Part shown: one piece after another, positions 49,138 through 58,024 of the stretch | Position numbering within the stretch: position 1 is the first letter of the stretch | Layout: each line of letters starts with the position of its first letter | Source: Streptomyces parvulus | GTDB taxonomy: Bacteria > Actinomycetota > Actinomycetes > Streptomycetales > Streptomycetaceae | DNA: 64,000 nucleotides | Assembly: GCF_014648855.1 (NCBI RefSeq) | Contig: NZ_BMRX01000019.1 | Span: 1-64,000 of the forward strand | Direction of reading: 5' to 3' | Made by a program: the position numbers and the translations under genes | Notes under the pieces: generated by a model | Told to the model about the DNA's origin: nothing | Database searches by the model: none | What the model saw: only the letters and a program-made list of their open reading frames with translations

Positions 49138-50040
49138 ATGAGCATCCTGCCGGTCATCGCGGCCGTCGACGGTTCCGACGACAGCCTGCGCGCCCTGGAC
49201 TGGGCCCTCGACGCCGCACACCGGCGCGGGGCACCCCTGCGGGTGGTGCACGTGCGCCAGTACGCCACCTGGGCCCAGACCGATGTCCTGGTCGCGGGCG
49301 AGCCGGACACCGGCGAGGACCCCGTGCTGGAGCAGGCCCGCGCCCACCTCCAGGGGCGCGCCTACGCCGTGGCCACGGAGTACGTCGGGATGGAGGGCGT
49401 GCCCGGTGCCGCGCTGCCCGAGCTGGGCGCCGACTCCCAGCTGCTGGTGCTCGGCTCCCGGGGCCGAGGCGGCTTCGCGGGCCTGCTGCTCGGCTCCAAC
49501 GGCGTGGCCGCCGCCCGCGACGCCGGGTGCCCCGTCGTCGTGGTCCCTCGCCCCGGCCGCGAGGTCCACGGGGAGGCACCGGCCGAGGAGGGACCCCGGG
49601 TGGTCGTCGGACTGCACGTGGACAGTCCCGACGACGCCACCCTCGCCTTCGCCTTCGCCGAGGCCGCGCTGCGCGGTGCCCGGCTCCAGGCGGTCGCCTC
49701 CTATCCGTGGCCGGTGCAGACCTGGGCCGCGGCGGGTCAGATGATGCCGATGGTCATCGACGAGGTCTCCATCGAGAGCGAGACCCGCGTCCTCGCCGAC
49801 GGCTTCCTCGCCCCCCACCGGGGACGCCACCCCGAGGTCCGGGCCGAGACCCACGCCGTGCCGGGCGACGCCGCCGGAAACCTGGTCGCGGCCTCCGCCG
49901 GCGCCGACCTGGTCGTCGTCGGCCGCCACCGCCGCCGCCTGCTGGTCCCCGCCCGGATGATGGGCTCGGTCACCCACGCCGTGCTGCTGCACGCGGCGTC
50001 CCCCGTCGCGGTGGTCCCACCCTCGCCACCGGCGGGCTGA
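49138..50040 (+). CDS. Universal stress protein (two UspA domains)
   Basis: A 300-residue tandem UspA protein. The first domain (about 1-145) starts PVIAAVDGSDDSLRALDWA and has the full ATP-binding loop GSRGRGGFAGLLLGSNG. The second (about 155-295) starts VVVGLHVDSPDDATLAF, and its loop GRHRRRLLVPARMMGSV is partly degenerate. Such proteins accumulate under oxygen limitation, starvation or redox stress. ATG 49138 is preceded by GGAGGTGAGG. Confidence 0.93.
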   Translation: MSILPVIAAVDGSDDSLRALDWALDAAHRRGAPLRVVHVRQYATWAQTDVLVAGEPDTGEDPVLEQARAHLQGRAYAVATEYVGMEGVPGAALPELGADSQLLVLGSRGRGGFAGLLLGSNGVAAARDAGCPVVVVPRPGREVHGEAPAEEGPRVVVGLHVDSPDDATLAFAFAEAALRGARLQAVASYPWPVQTWAAAGQMMPMVIDEVSIESETRVLADGFLAPHRGRHPEVRAETHAVPGDAAGNLVAASAGADLVVVGRHRRRLLVPARMMGSVTHAVLLHAASPVAVVPPSPPAG

Positions 50041-50108
50041 GCGGCCCGAGCCGTCCGCGCCCCGCGACCGCCGGAACTCCGCGGCCCCGCCGTGCCTATC
50101 ATCGGCGC

Positions 50109-50711
50109 ATGCAGGACTCACCCGGCGGCGACGCCCGGATCGCGCTCGACCTCGTCCTGACCGTCCGGCACGACGGGCACGGCGGGGTCGCCGACGACCT
50201 CGCCGACCCCGCCGGCCTCGCCGCCTGGGTACGGGCCCGCCCCGGCCTCGTACCGGACGCGGACGGCGCCGACCTCGCCGCCGTCCGCGAGGTGCGGGCC
50301 GCCGCCCGCGCCCTCTTCGCCCGCGCCGTGCGGCCCGGCGAGCCGAGCCCCGCCGACGCCGCCCGGCTGCTGCCCGTACCCGAAGCCCTGCGCCGCCTCA
50401 ACGAGGCCGCCGCACGCACCCCCACCGTCCCCGTCCTGCACTGGTCCGACGCGGGCGCCCCCGTCGTGCGCACCGCCCCCGCGTCCGGCACCCGGCGGCC
50501 CGACCTCACCGCCGCACTCGCCCGGGCCGTCATCGGCTTCCTCGCGGGCCCCGACCGGGAGCGGCTGCGGGCCTGCCACGCACCGCGCTGCGTGCGGTAC
50601 TTCCTCAAGGACCACCCCCGACAGGAATGGTGCAAGCCGTCCTGCGGCAACCGGGCCCGGGTGGCGCGCCACCAGCGGCGCCGGGGGCCGGCCGCCGGGC
50701 CCCTGCTCTAG
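50109..50711 (+). CDS. CGNR zinc-finger protein (ABATE domain)
   Basis: A 200-residue protein with an N-terminal ABATE-like stress domain (LALDLVLTVRHDGHG region) and a C-terminal CGNR zinc finger: CHAPRCVRYFLKDHPRQEWC, then CGNRARVARHQRRR. It is expected to bind DNA or RNA and act as a regulator. ATG 50109. It lies 68 nt after the stress protein, same direction. Confidence 0.9.
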   Translation: MQDSPGGDARIALDLVLTVRHDGHGGVADDLADPAGLAAWVRARPGLVPDADGADLAAVREVRAAARALFARAVRPGEPSPADAARLLPVPEALRRLNEAAARTPTVPVLHWSDAGAPVVRTAPASGTRRPDLTAALARAVIGFLAGPDRERLRACHAPRCVRYFLKDHPRQEWCKPSCGNRARVARHQRRRGPAAGPLL

Positions 50712-50758
50712 CCGGACCGCACGCCCGTCCGCCGGGTCCGGCCACGTACCATGGCGGC

Positions 50759-51256
50759 ATGTCGTTCCTCCGCCGCCGCAGCGCCACGCCCGCCGGGCCC
50801 GACTTCGACGTCCTGGCCATGGACCCGGGCGACTGGCCCGGCAACCTGGGTGCCGGGCTGCTGCCCGCGCCCGACGGCAGCTGCCAGGGCGTCTTCCTGC
50901 GCTACGACCTGTTCGGCGGCCGCGGCCCCGCGATGATCATCGGCAACCTGCCGGAGGGCTCCCCGGCCCGCGAGGTCCCCGAGGGCGAGATCCCCTTCGA
51001 GGTCGCGCAACTGCTGCTGGCGCTGGAGAACGACGAGGAGGTCACCGTCGTCGGCGCCGAGGACGTCCCGGTGATGCAGGGCGACAACCTGCTCATCGTG
51101 CGCCGCCTCAAGCTCTCCGAGGGCCGGATCTCCTGCGTGCAGTTCGACCGCAGCGACGGCGTCCTGGTGACCATCGCCGCCTGGGACCGCCCGATCACAG
51201 ACGACCTGTACGCCCTGTTGAAGCCGCTCCCGGCGGAGCTGTTCCAGCAGGGCTGA
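50759..51256 (+). CDS. Conserved actinobacterial protein of unknown function
   Basis: A 165-residue acidic soluble protein with no signal peptide or membrane helix. It begins with a basic stretch MSFLRRRSA and continues with mixed alpha/beta sequence (GVFLRYDLFGGRGPAMIIGN, VVGAEDVPVMQGDNLLIVRR). I recognise it as a type common in streptomycetes but cannot name a family. ATG 50759. Confidence 0.8.
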   Translation: MSFLRRRSATPAGPDFDVLAMDPGDWPGNLGAGLLPAPDGSCQGVFLRYDLFGGRGPAMIIGNLPEGSPAREVPEGEIPFEVAQLLLALENDEEVTVVGAEDVPVMQGDNLLIVRRLKLSEGRISCVQFDRSDGVLVTIAAWDRPITDDLYALLKPLPAELFQQG

Positions 51257-51265
51257 CCCGGGCGG

Positions 51266-53200
51266 CTACCGCACGGTCGAGAGCGTCACGTCGGCGACGC
51301 GCACGTACCCGACCCGGTGGCCGTACTGGATCTCGTAGTACTGGTCCTCGCCCCGCACCACCCGGTGGGACGCCGTGTCGAACCCGACCGCGTAGTAGTA
51401 CTCGCCGGGTACCTTCTCACCGACCACGTACTTCTGCCCCGCGCCCAGGGTGTACGGCAGCGGCGACACGGCCTGGGCCGGCACGTCCGCCGGGTAGGCG
51501 GCCTTCTCCGGGTACGCCCGTCCGTAGACGGGGACGCCGGCCAGCCCCTTCCTCGGGGTGATCACCCGGCCCGACGCGGGAACGGCAGCCGGGCTCTTCG
51601 CCGGGTCGTGGAACCACGCCTTCTGGCCCAGGTACCAGATGGCCGTCCAGTCGCCCCACCGGTCGGCCACCGCGAACTGCTGGCCCGTGGAGACCCGCGA
51701 CGACAGGTCGTTCACCCCGTTCGTCGGGGCCGAGCCGAGGCCGACGTCCTTGATCAGGGGCGCGTTCACGTCGTGGTCCGAGTACAGCCGCACCGCGCTG
51801 GAGCCGTGCGTCGCGCAGGTCTCGCCCGCCTTCTCGCAGCCGGTGTACTCAGGGCGGTTGGCGGCGTAGGCGGGGCGGATCGTCACCAGCCCCGACTTCC
51901 GGCCGGCGGTCGGCTCGAACGGCCGGCCGAGCAGCCGGAAGTAGTGCGCCCAGTCCCAGTACGGTCCCGGGTCGGTGTGCATGCCCGGGATCGTCGCGGT
52001 GGTGGTGCCGGGGACGGTGTCGTGCCCCAGGATGTGCTGCCGGTCCAGCGGGATGTCGTACTTCTTCGCCAGGTACTTCACCAGCCGCGCCGACGAGCGG
52101 TACATGGCCTCCGTGTACCAGGCGTCCGGCTCGGCCAGGAAGCCCTCGTGCTCCAGGCCGACCGACTTGGCGTTGACGTACCAGTTGCCCGCGTGCCAGG
52201 CCACGTCCTTCCCCTTCACGTGCTGGGCGATGTGCCCGTCGGTGGAGCGGAGCGTGTAGTTCCAGGAGACGTAGGTGGGGTCCTGGACCATGTTGAGCAC
52301 GCCGTCCCAGGCGCCCTCGGTGTCGTGCACGACGATGTACCGCACGCGCTGCGAGGCCGGCCGGTCCGCCAGGTCGTGGTTGCCGTAGTCACCGTCCCCG
52401 AACTCCTCGTACGGCGCCGGGATCCACTCGCAGGACACCGACTTCGGGCACTCGGTGCCGGCGGCGGAGGCGGTGCGCAGCCCCGCGCCGGCCAGCTGCC
52501 CGGTGTCGGGGGCCACGTCCGGACGGGCGGCCAGGGTGACGCGCTGCCCGGCGTCCGTCGTCCGCCGCTCGCCCGCGCGGATCACCTCGTAGACGTCGTT
52601 CGCGTACGCCGCCGCGGTCGCCGAGTCCTCCGCGCCCGAGAAGCGCGCCACCGCCCCGTACCAGTCCGTCGGGTCGGCGCTCAGCGGCTCGCCGAGTTCC
52701 CGCTGGGCGGCGGCCAGCAGCGCGGCACCGCCGGACACGTTCGCGGCCGGGTCGGTGCGCAGGGCCTCGGCGCTCAGGCCGGTCAGCTCGGCCGCCCGGG
52801 GCAGCGTCGTCAGCCGGTCCGGCAGGGCGGCGGCGCGCGCGGCCCTCGCCTTCGGGTGCAGCGGGGCCCGGGCGTCGTCGCCGCGCGGGTCCTCGGTGCC
52901 CTCGTCGTGGTGCGAGGCTCCGGCCAGGGCCGTGCGGGCGTCGGTCAGGTGCAGCGGGCCGTAGCCGCCGGTCACGCTCGGGGCTCCGCCGTGCGCGTCC
53001 CAGCGGGACTGGAGGTAGGAGACGCCGAGCAGCACGCTCTGCGGCACCCGGTACTCGGCGGCCGCGGTGGCGAACGCCCGCTGGAGGCGGTCCGTGGCGG
53101 GCGGTGCGTCGGTGGGGCCGGCGGCGGACGGTGCCGCGCCGAGCAGTGGCAGCAGCAGTGCGGCGCCGGCCAGGGCGGGCACCAGGGGGGACCTTCGCAA
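51266..53200 (-). CDS. Secreted N-acetylmuramoyl-L-alanine amidase
   Basis: A 644-residue exported protein. A Sec signal peptide covers about residues 1-27 (ALAGAALLLPLLGAAPSAAG). Residues 35-220 look like a helical lytic-transglycosylase-like domain (VPQSVLLGVSYLQSRWD). Residues 285-425 form an Amidase_2 domain with zinc-site motifs VVHDTEGAWD and GMHTDPGPYWDW and the helper block VGLEHEG. The C-terminal 200 residues include SH3-like repeats. It should cut the amide between muramic acid and L-Ala in peptidoglycan, in growth or competition. GTG/ATG start 53200 is taken because the signal peptide begins at once. Confidence 0.92.
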   Translation of the reverse strand: MRRSPLVPALAGAALLLPLLGAAPSAAGPTDAPPATDRLQRAFATAAAEYRVPQSVLLGVSYLQSRWDAHGGAPSVTGGYGPLHLTDARTALAGASHHDEGTEDPRGDDARAPLHPKARAARAAALPDRLTTLPRAAELTGLSAEALRTDPAANVSGGAALLAAAQRELGEPLSADPTDWYGAVARFSGAEDSATAAAYANDVYEVIRAGERRTTDAGQRVTLAARPDVAPDTGQLAGAGLRTASAAGTECPKSVSCEWIPAPYEEFGDGDYGNHDLADRPASQRVRYIVVHDTEGAWDGVLNMVQDPTYVSWNYTLRSTDGHIAQHVKGKDVAWHAGNWYVNAKSVGLEHEGFLAEPDAWYTEAMYRSSARLVKYLAKKYDIPLDRQHILGHDTVPGTTTATIPGMHTDPGPYWDWAHYFRLLGRPFEPTAGRKSGLVTIRPAYAANRPEYTGCEKAGETCATHGSSAVRLYSDHDVNAPLIKDVGLGSAPTNGVNDLSSRVSTGQQFAVADRWGDWTAIWYLGQKAWFHDPAKSPAAVPASGRVITPRKGLAGVPVYGRAYPEKAAYPADVPAQAVSPLPYTLGAGQKYVVGEKVPGEYYYAVGFDTASHRVVRGEDQYYEIQYGHRVGYVRVADVTLSTVR

Positions 53201-53416
53201 AGCGGCCTCCTGTGACGGTCGGACGTGTGGGGGACGTGCGGGGCCGGGCGTGGGTCAGTGTTACCCGGCCGTCCGATGATCCGTCAATCATGCCGTCGTA
53301 GCCCCGATTTCCCACGTCAGCCGGGCTTCGGCGAGTTTCGCGGCGGCGGGGGCACCGGCCTGCGCGGCGTCACTGGCGTACACCAATGGCCCCTGCACTC
53401 ACCCGGACGCGAAAAA

Positions 53417-53448
53417 TCCGCGGTGCGCCCCGAAGGACACACCGCGGA
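53417..53448 (-). terminator. Rho-independent terminator of the APH-like gene
   Basis: Read on the minus strand, the 9-bp stem TCCGCGGTG / CACCGCGGA with a 14-nt loop is followed directly by five T residues (A-run 53412-53416 on plus). This is the only stem in the window I saw with a proper T-run. Confidence 0.8.
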
Positions 53449-53462
53449 CCGTCCTTCCCGCG

Positions 53463-54608
53463 TCAGCGCGTGCCGACCGCCGCCCGCACCGCCCGGCGGG
53501 CCATCTGGCAGTCGTCGTGCAGACGGCGCAGCAGCAGCCGCTGCTCCTCGCCGGTCGGTGTGGCGCCGGGGTGGGCCGGCGCGGCCGACGGTGCCGGGGC
53601 CGCGTCGTGCATGGACCGCTGCACAGCCGTCTCGTAGGTGCGGATCTCCCTGGTCAGGACCAGCATCAGATTCACCAGGAAGGCGTCGCGCGCCGCCGTG
53701 CCCGTCGACTGGGCGATCTGGCTGATCTGACGACGGGCCACCGGGGCGTCACCGAGGACCGCCCACAGCGTCGCCAGGTCGTAGCCGGGCAGGTACCAGC
53801 CGGCGTGCTCCCAGTCCACCAGCACCGGGCCGGCCGGTGACATCAGGATGTTGGAGAGCAGCGCGTCACCGTGGCAGAACTGCCCCATGCCCTGGCGGCC
53901 GCTCGCGTGGGCGATGCCGTGCAGCAGCTTCTGCAGGTCACCCAGGTCGCGGTCGGTGAGCAGCCCCAGCTCGTGGTAGCGCGAGATCCGGGCCGCGTAG
54001 TCCAGCGGGGCGTCGAACGCCCCGGCCGGGGGCCGCCAGGCGTTCAGCCGGCAGATCGCGCCGAGCGCCGCCCGGATGTCCGCGCGCGGCGGGGCCTCCA
54101 AGGGGTGGCGCTGCAACGCGGCCACCCGTCCCGGCATCCGCTCGATGACCAGCGTGCCGTTGTCCGGATCCGCCGCGATCAGCCTCGGCACCCGCACCGG
54201 AGGGCGCTGCCGGACGAACGAGCGGTATGCCCCTATCTCGTGCCGGATCCGCTCCGACCACGCCGGCGAGTGGTCCAGTAAGCACTTCGCGACCGCCGTG
54301 CTGCGCCCGGTCGTACCGACCAGGAGCACGGAGCGCCCGCTGCGGCGCAGGACCTGCACGGGGGAGAACTCCGGGCAGATGCGGTGCACGGCGGCGATCG
54401 CCGTGCGCAGTTGGGCCCCCTGGGGGCCGGACAGGTCGATTCTTCCGCTGAGCGGCTGCGTGCCGGGCCCCGCGCCGCGCCGCACCCTGCCCGCCCCGAG
54501 CACCGGGGCCGCCGGACGCGCGGGGGCGAGATAGGGGCCGCCGCCCGCCGCCGGGCGGGGGTGCAGCGAGCGCTGCGGGGCGGACACGGAGGACGATGCT
54601 GCGTACAT
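53463..54608 (-). CDS. Aminoglycoside phosphotransferase (APH) family kinase
   Basis: A 381-residue protein with a kinase-like APH fold over about residues 75-310. The Brenner motif is HGDALLSNIL near 248 and the metal-binding VDWEHAGW near 268; the ATP-site lysine region is VAKCLLD near 112. The first 55 residues are low-complexity Pro/Ala/Gly. APH-fold proteins phosphorylate antibiotics, choline, homoserine or maltose-like sugars; there is nothing to choose among these. ATG 54608 follows AAGGGA. Divergent from the TPR regulator. Confidence 0.87.
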   Translation of the reverse strand: MYAASSSVSAPQRSLHPRPAAGGGPYLAPARPAAPVLGAGRVRRGAGPGTQPLSGRIDLSGPQGAQLRTAIAAVHRICPEFSPVQVLRRSGRSVLLVGTTGRSTAVAKCLLDHSPAWSERIRHEIGAYRSFVRQRPPVRVPRLIAADPDNGTLVIERMPGRVAALQRHPLEAPPRADIRAALGAICRLNAWRPPAGAFDAPLDYAARISRYHELGLLTDRDLGDLQKLLHGIAHASGRQGMGQFCHGDALLSNILMSPAGPVLVDWEHAGWYLPGYDLATLWAVLGDAPVARRQISQIAQSTGTAARDAFLVNLMLVLTREIRTYETAVQRSMHDAAPAPSAAPAHPGATPTGEEQRLLLRRLHDDCQMARRAVRAAVGTR

Positions 54609-54809
54609 GGGCGAGACAGATCCCTTCGTGTGCCTGCTGTGCCTGCCTGAAGACCGGCGCCCGTCCGGGGTGTCGGAGGAGCGCGTCTTCCGTGCGTCGT
54701 CGCGCCGCCCGCCCGGCCGGCCGGGGGCCACCCTGGGGAGTGACTCCACGGCGGCCGGGTCGGGGTGGCGCATTCCTACCTGACACCCGGCCGCCCGTGG
54801 CACACCATC

Positions 54810-54839
54810 TGGCGCACCCTGGCGAACGGTGGCGAATAG
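54810..54839. repeat. Three 10-bp phased repeats upstream of the TPR regulator
   Basis: TGGCGCACCC, TGGCGAACGG and TGGCGAATAG follow one another exactly, sharing TGGCGMAYNN-like cores at one per helical turn. They lie 59-88 bp upstream of GTG 54898 in the shared promoter gap with the APH-like gene. Confidence 0.6.
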
Positions 54840-54897
54840 TCGCCCGGCAACCCGCACCGGGCTACTGTCAACTCAGCCGAGAACCTGGGGGCTTGAC

Positions 54898-56409
54898 GTG
54901 AGCGGAGAACCCAACACCCGTCTTTCGGACCTGTTCGGCCTGGCCGGCTGGTCCAAGGGGGAGCTCGCGAGGCTGGTGAACCGGCAGGCGGCGGCCATGG
55001 GCCACCCCCAGCTGGCGACCGACACCTCGCGGGTGCGGCGGTGGATCGACGTGGGAGAGATCCCGCGCGATCCGGTGCCGCGCGTGCTGGCGGTTCTGTT
55101 CACCGAGCGACTCGGCCGTGTCGTGACCATCGAGGACCTCGGTCTGGTCCGGCACGGGCGCGCGGGGAAACGGCAGGGCGGCGGGAGCGAGGAACATCCC
55201 GACGGAGTGCCGTGGGCGCCCGAGCGGACTGCGGCGGTCCTCACCGAATTCACGGGAATGGACCTCATGCTCAACCGACGCGGCTTGGTGGGCGCGGGCG
55301 CCGCGCTCGCCGCGGGCTCCGCACTCAGCAGCGCCATGCACGACTGGCTCCACACCGACCCGGCCCTCGCGGCCGACGCCCCCGACCTCCGCACACCTCC
55401 GCACGCCGACCCCGCCGGGTTCGACCGCTACGAGGCCGCACCCATCGGGTCGCAGGAAGTGGAGGAACTGGAGCGCTCGGTCGAGGTGTTCCGCGCCTGG
55501 GACGCCGCCCGGGGCGGCGGGCTCCAGCGCAAGGCGGTCGTGGGCCAGCTCAACGAGGTGGGCGGCATGCTCTCCTACCACCACCCACCCCATCTCCAGC
55601 GGCGCCTGTGGGGCGTCGCCGCCAACCTCGCCGTCCTCGCGGGCTGGATGTCGCACGACGTCGGCCTCGAACCCACGGCCCAGAAGTACTTCGTCATCGC
55701 CGCGCACGCCGCGCGCGAGGGCGGCGACCGGCCCCGGGCCGGGGAGGCGCTCTCCCGGGCGGCCCGCCAGATGGTGCACCTGGGCCGGCCCGACGACGCG
55801 CTCGACCTGATGAAGCTGGCCAAGTCCGGCTCCGGCGACGAGGTGCTGCCGCGCACCCAGGCCATGCTCTGCACCATCGAGGCCTGGGCACAGGCCTCCA
55901 TGGGCAAGGGCCAGGCCATGCGGCGCACCCTCGGGCGGGCCGAGGACCTGTTCGTCTCCGACAAGGCCGATGTGCCGCCCCCGGACTGGATGCAGACGTT
56001 CAAGGAGGAGGATCTGTACGGCATGCAGGCCCTCGCCTACCGGACGCTCGCCGACTTCGAGCCGGACGCCGCCGCGCACGCGCAGCACTACGCCGAGAAG
56101 GCGCTGGCCCTCAGGATCGACGGCCGCCAGCGGTCGAAGATCTTCGACTACCTCTCCATGGCCAGCGCCTGCTTCATCGCCGACGACCCCGAACAGGCGG
56201 ACCGGTACGCGCGTCTGGCCCTGGTGTCGATGGGGTCCAACTCCTCCCAGCGGACCTGGGACCGGTTGCGGCAGATGTACCGGCTCACCGCCGAGTACTC
56301 CGGCTACCCGAAGATCGAGGAACTGCGCGAGGAGATCGAACTGGCGCTGCCCAAGGGCAAGTCGGCCAGGGGAAAGGGGAAGGGCGGCGGCAACGTCGCG
56401 CCGGCGTAG
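54898..56409 (+). CDS. HTH-TPR regulatory protein (NsdA-like)
   Basis: A 503-residue cytoplasmic regulator. The N-terminal 85 residues look like an XRE-type helix-turn-helix (GWSKGELARLVNRQAAAM, VRRWIDVGEIPRDPVPRVLA); residues 180-480 are alpha-helical repeats of TPR type; the C terminus is Lys/Gly-rich. The arrangement resembles streptomycete developmental regulators such as NsdA, a negative regulator of sporulation and antibiotic production, but I cannot tell ortholog from paralog. GTG 54898 has GGGGG upstream. Phased repeats in its promoter may be its own operator. Confidence 0.8.
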   Translation: MSGEPNTRLSDLFGLAGWSKGELARLVNRQAAAMGHPQLATDTSRVRRWIDVGEIPRDPVPRVLAVLFTERLGRVVTIEDLGLVRHGRAGKRQGGGSEEHPDGVPWAPERTAAVLTEFTGMDLMLNRRGLVGAGAALAAGSALSSAMHDWLHTDPALAADAPDLRTPPHADPAGFDRYEAAPIGSQEVEELERSVEVFRAWDAARGGGLQRKAVVGQLNEVGGMLSYHHPPHLQRRLWGVAANLAVLAGWMSHDVGLEPTAQKYFVIAAHAAREGGDRPRAGEALSRAARQMVHLGRPDDALDLMKLAKSGSGDEVLPRTQAMLCTIEAWAQASMGKGQAMRRTLGRAEDLFVSDKADVPPPDWMQTFKEEDLYGMQALAYRTLADFEPDAAAHAQHYAEKALALRIDGRQRSKIFDYLSMASACFIADDPEQADRYARLALVSMGSNSSQRTWDRLRQMYRLTAEYSGYPKIEELREEIELALPKGKSARGKGKGGGNVAPA

Positions 56410-56424
56410 GGGGCGACGCGTCGC

Positions 56425-57753
56425 TCAGGAGGTCACCCGGGCCACCAGCACACCGGCGTCGTCCGGCGACGCGGTCCCGGCCGGCCCTTCCTCCAGGGCG
56501 ATCCGTACGCCGTCTTGCGCGCGGTACGCGCCGGTCAGCCGGGGTGCCAGCGAGAGGAGGCGTGCCACGGTCCCGGGTCGCGCCGCACCGGTGTGCAGGA
56601 GCACCAAGTCGCCCGGTACGAGCGTCTCCTCGCCGCTGCCGGTCAGCGCCCGGCCCGTGCCCGCTCGGAACAGCAGCGGCGGGACCGCGCTTCCGGCTCC
56701 GGCCCAGACCAGGGTGCGGGTGCGGGGCGTGTAGCCGCAGTAGACGGCGGAGCCGGCGGCGCCGAGGGCGGTGCCCTCCAGCAACCCGTCCAGTCGGCCG
56801 GGGAGTTGCGCCGGCCGGGTCCCCGCCGTGGCCAGGCCCCGCAGGGCTCCGATCAGCATCACCGGGCCCTGCGCCTCGTCGGTCTCCGCGCCGGGGAGGT
56901 CGCCGGCGGCGAGCAGGGTGTCGTCGCCGGTGAGCGGGCACGCGTCGTACCAGGCACGGTGCCGGGGCGCGCGGTCCGACGAGGGCAGGTACCCGGCGGC
57001 CAGGTCGAGACCCGGCCGTCCCTGGTGCGGGAACCGCAGGAGGCCGTGCCAGGGCGCGGACGCGGCCTCCCGCGGTTCGACCGCGGCCCGGGGCCCGGCG
57101 TCCGCGGGCCCCGGACGGTGACGGAGCGAGTCACGGGTCTCGCTCACCACCCTTTGGCTGCGGCGCAGTTCGCTGACGTCCCGCAGCACCGCCCACATGG
57201 AGGCGGTGCTGCCGTCGGCGTCGAGCACGGGCTCGCCCATCATGTGCACGGAGCGCACGGTGCCGTCGGAGCGCACCACCCGGAACTCCCCGTCGATGGG
57301 CCGGGCGTCGATCAGGCAGTCCGTGACCATCGCGGTCAGCTTCGGCCGGTCCTCGGTCACCACCAGGGAGGGGAGTTCGTCGAGGCTGAGCGGGGTCGAG
57401 CCGGGGTCGCGGCCGAGGATCTGGAACAGCTCCCCGGACCAGTCGGCCTCGTCCGTCAGCAGGTTCCACTCCGCGCTGCCGACCCGGCTCAGCAGTGAAC
57501 CGGCGCGTGGCTCGGGTGCCGGGCCGTCCCGCAGTTGCGCCAAGTGCGCGTCGAGGTCCGTGAGCTGGTGCAGCGCGAGGTCGTACAGCGCGCGCTGCCA
57601 GCGTCCCCGGGGGTCCGCGGTCCCGCCCTGGCTGCCCCGCCGCACCGCGTCCACGTCGCCCCGCAGCCGCCGCGCCTGCGATATGAGGGACTCGACGGAG
57701 CCGCGTCCCGGCGGCGGGGCGGCGGGGTGGTCCGCGGAGAGATGGGGTGACAT
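56425..57753 (-). CDS. PAS domain protein with degenerate PP2C (SpoIIE) domain
   Basis: A 442-residue protein. Residues about 15-75 are a helical segment, 90-205 a PAS domain (EWNLLTDEADWSGELFQILG, EFRVVRSDGTVRSVHMMGEP) and 225-440 a SpoIIE-like domain. The metal sites are damaged: GGDWYD reads HRAWYDA, and TDG reads LLHTGAA, although AAGDLPG and the terminal PDDAGVLV keep Asp. Phosphatase activity is therefore doubtful and a binding or regulatory role more likely. ATG 57753 follows ATCGGAG. The 271-nt gap upstream (57754-58024) holds no gene that I can support. Confidence 0.82.
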   Translation of the reverse strand: MSPHLSADHPAAPPPGRGSVESLISQARRLRGDVDAVRRGSQGGTADPRGRWQRALYDLALHQLTDLDAHLAQLRDGPAPEPRAGSLLSRVGSAEWNLLTDEADWSGELFQILGRDPGSTPLSLDELPSLVVTEDRPKLTAMVTDCLIDARPIDGEFRVVRSDGTVRSVHMMGEPVLDADGSTASMWAVLRDVSELRRSQRVVSETRDSLRHRPGPADAGPRAAVEPREAASAPWHGLLRFPHQGRPGLDLAAGYLPSSDRAPRHRAWYDACPLTGDDTLLAAGDLPGAETDEAQGPVMLIGALRGLATAGTRPAQLPGRLDGLLEGTALGAAGSAVYCGYTPRTRTLVWAGAGSAVPPLLFRAGTGRALTGSGEETLVPGDLVLLHTGAARPGTVARLLSLAPRLTGAYRAQDGVRIALEEGPAGTASPDDAGVLVARVTS

Positions 57754-58024
57754 GACGCACTCCGATGTGCAGACGGTACGACCAGGATGAACCGGGGCCG
57801 GCGGAAGGACCGTTACGACTGTTGCACAGCCCGCGACCGGCCGTAAGGGATTCGGCAACACACGATACGGTGGTGCTTCCGGCATATGCCAGCGTCTTGG
57901 CGGAGCGACTTCGGTACGTGGGGGGCCTACGTGCCCGGATGGTCAAGTCGTAGAGGCGCTACGGGGCTTGAGGGGGGTCGAACTCCGGAGCCGTCGTCGT
58001 CCAGGCGTTCGGCGGACGCGTGTT

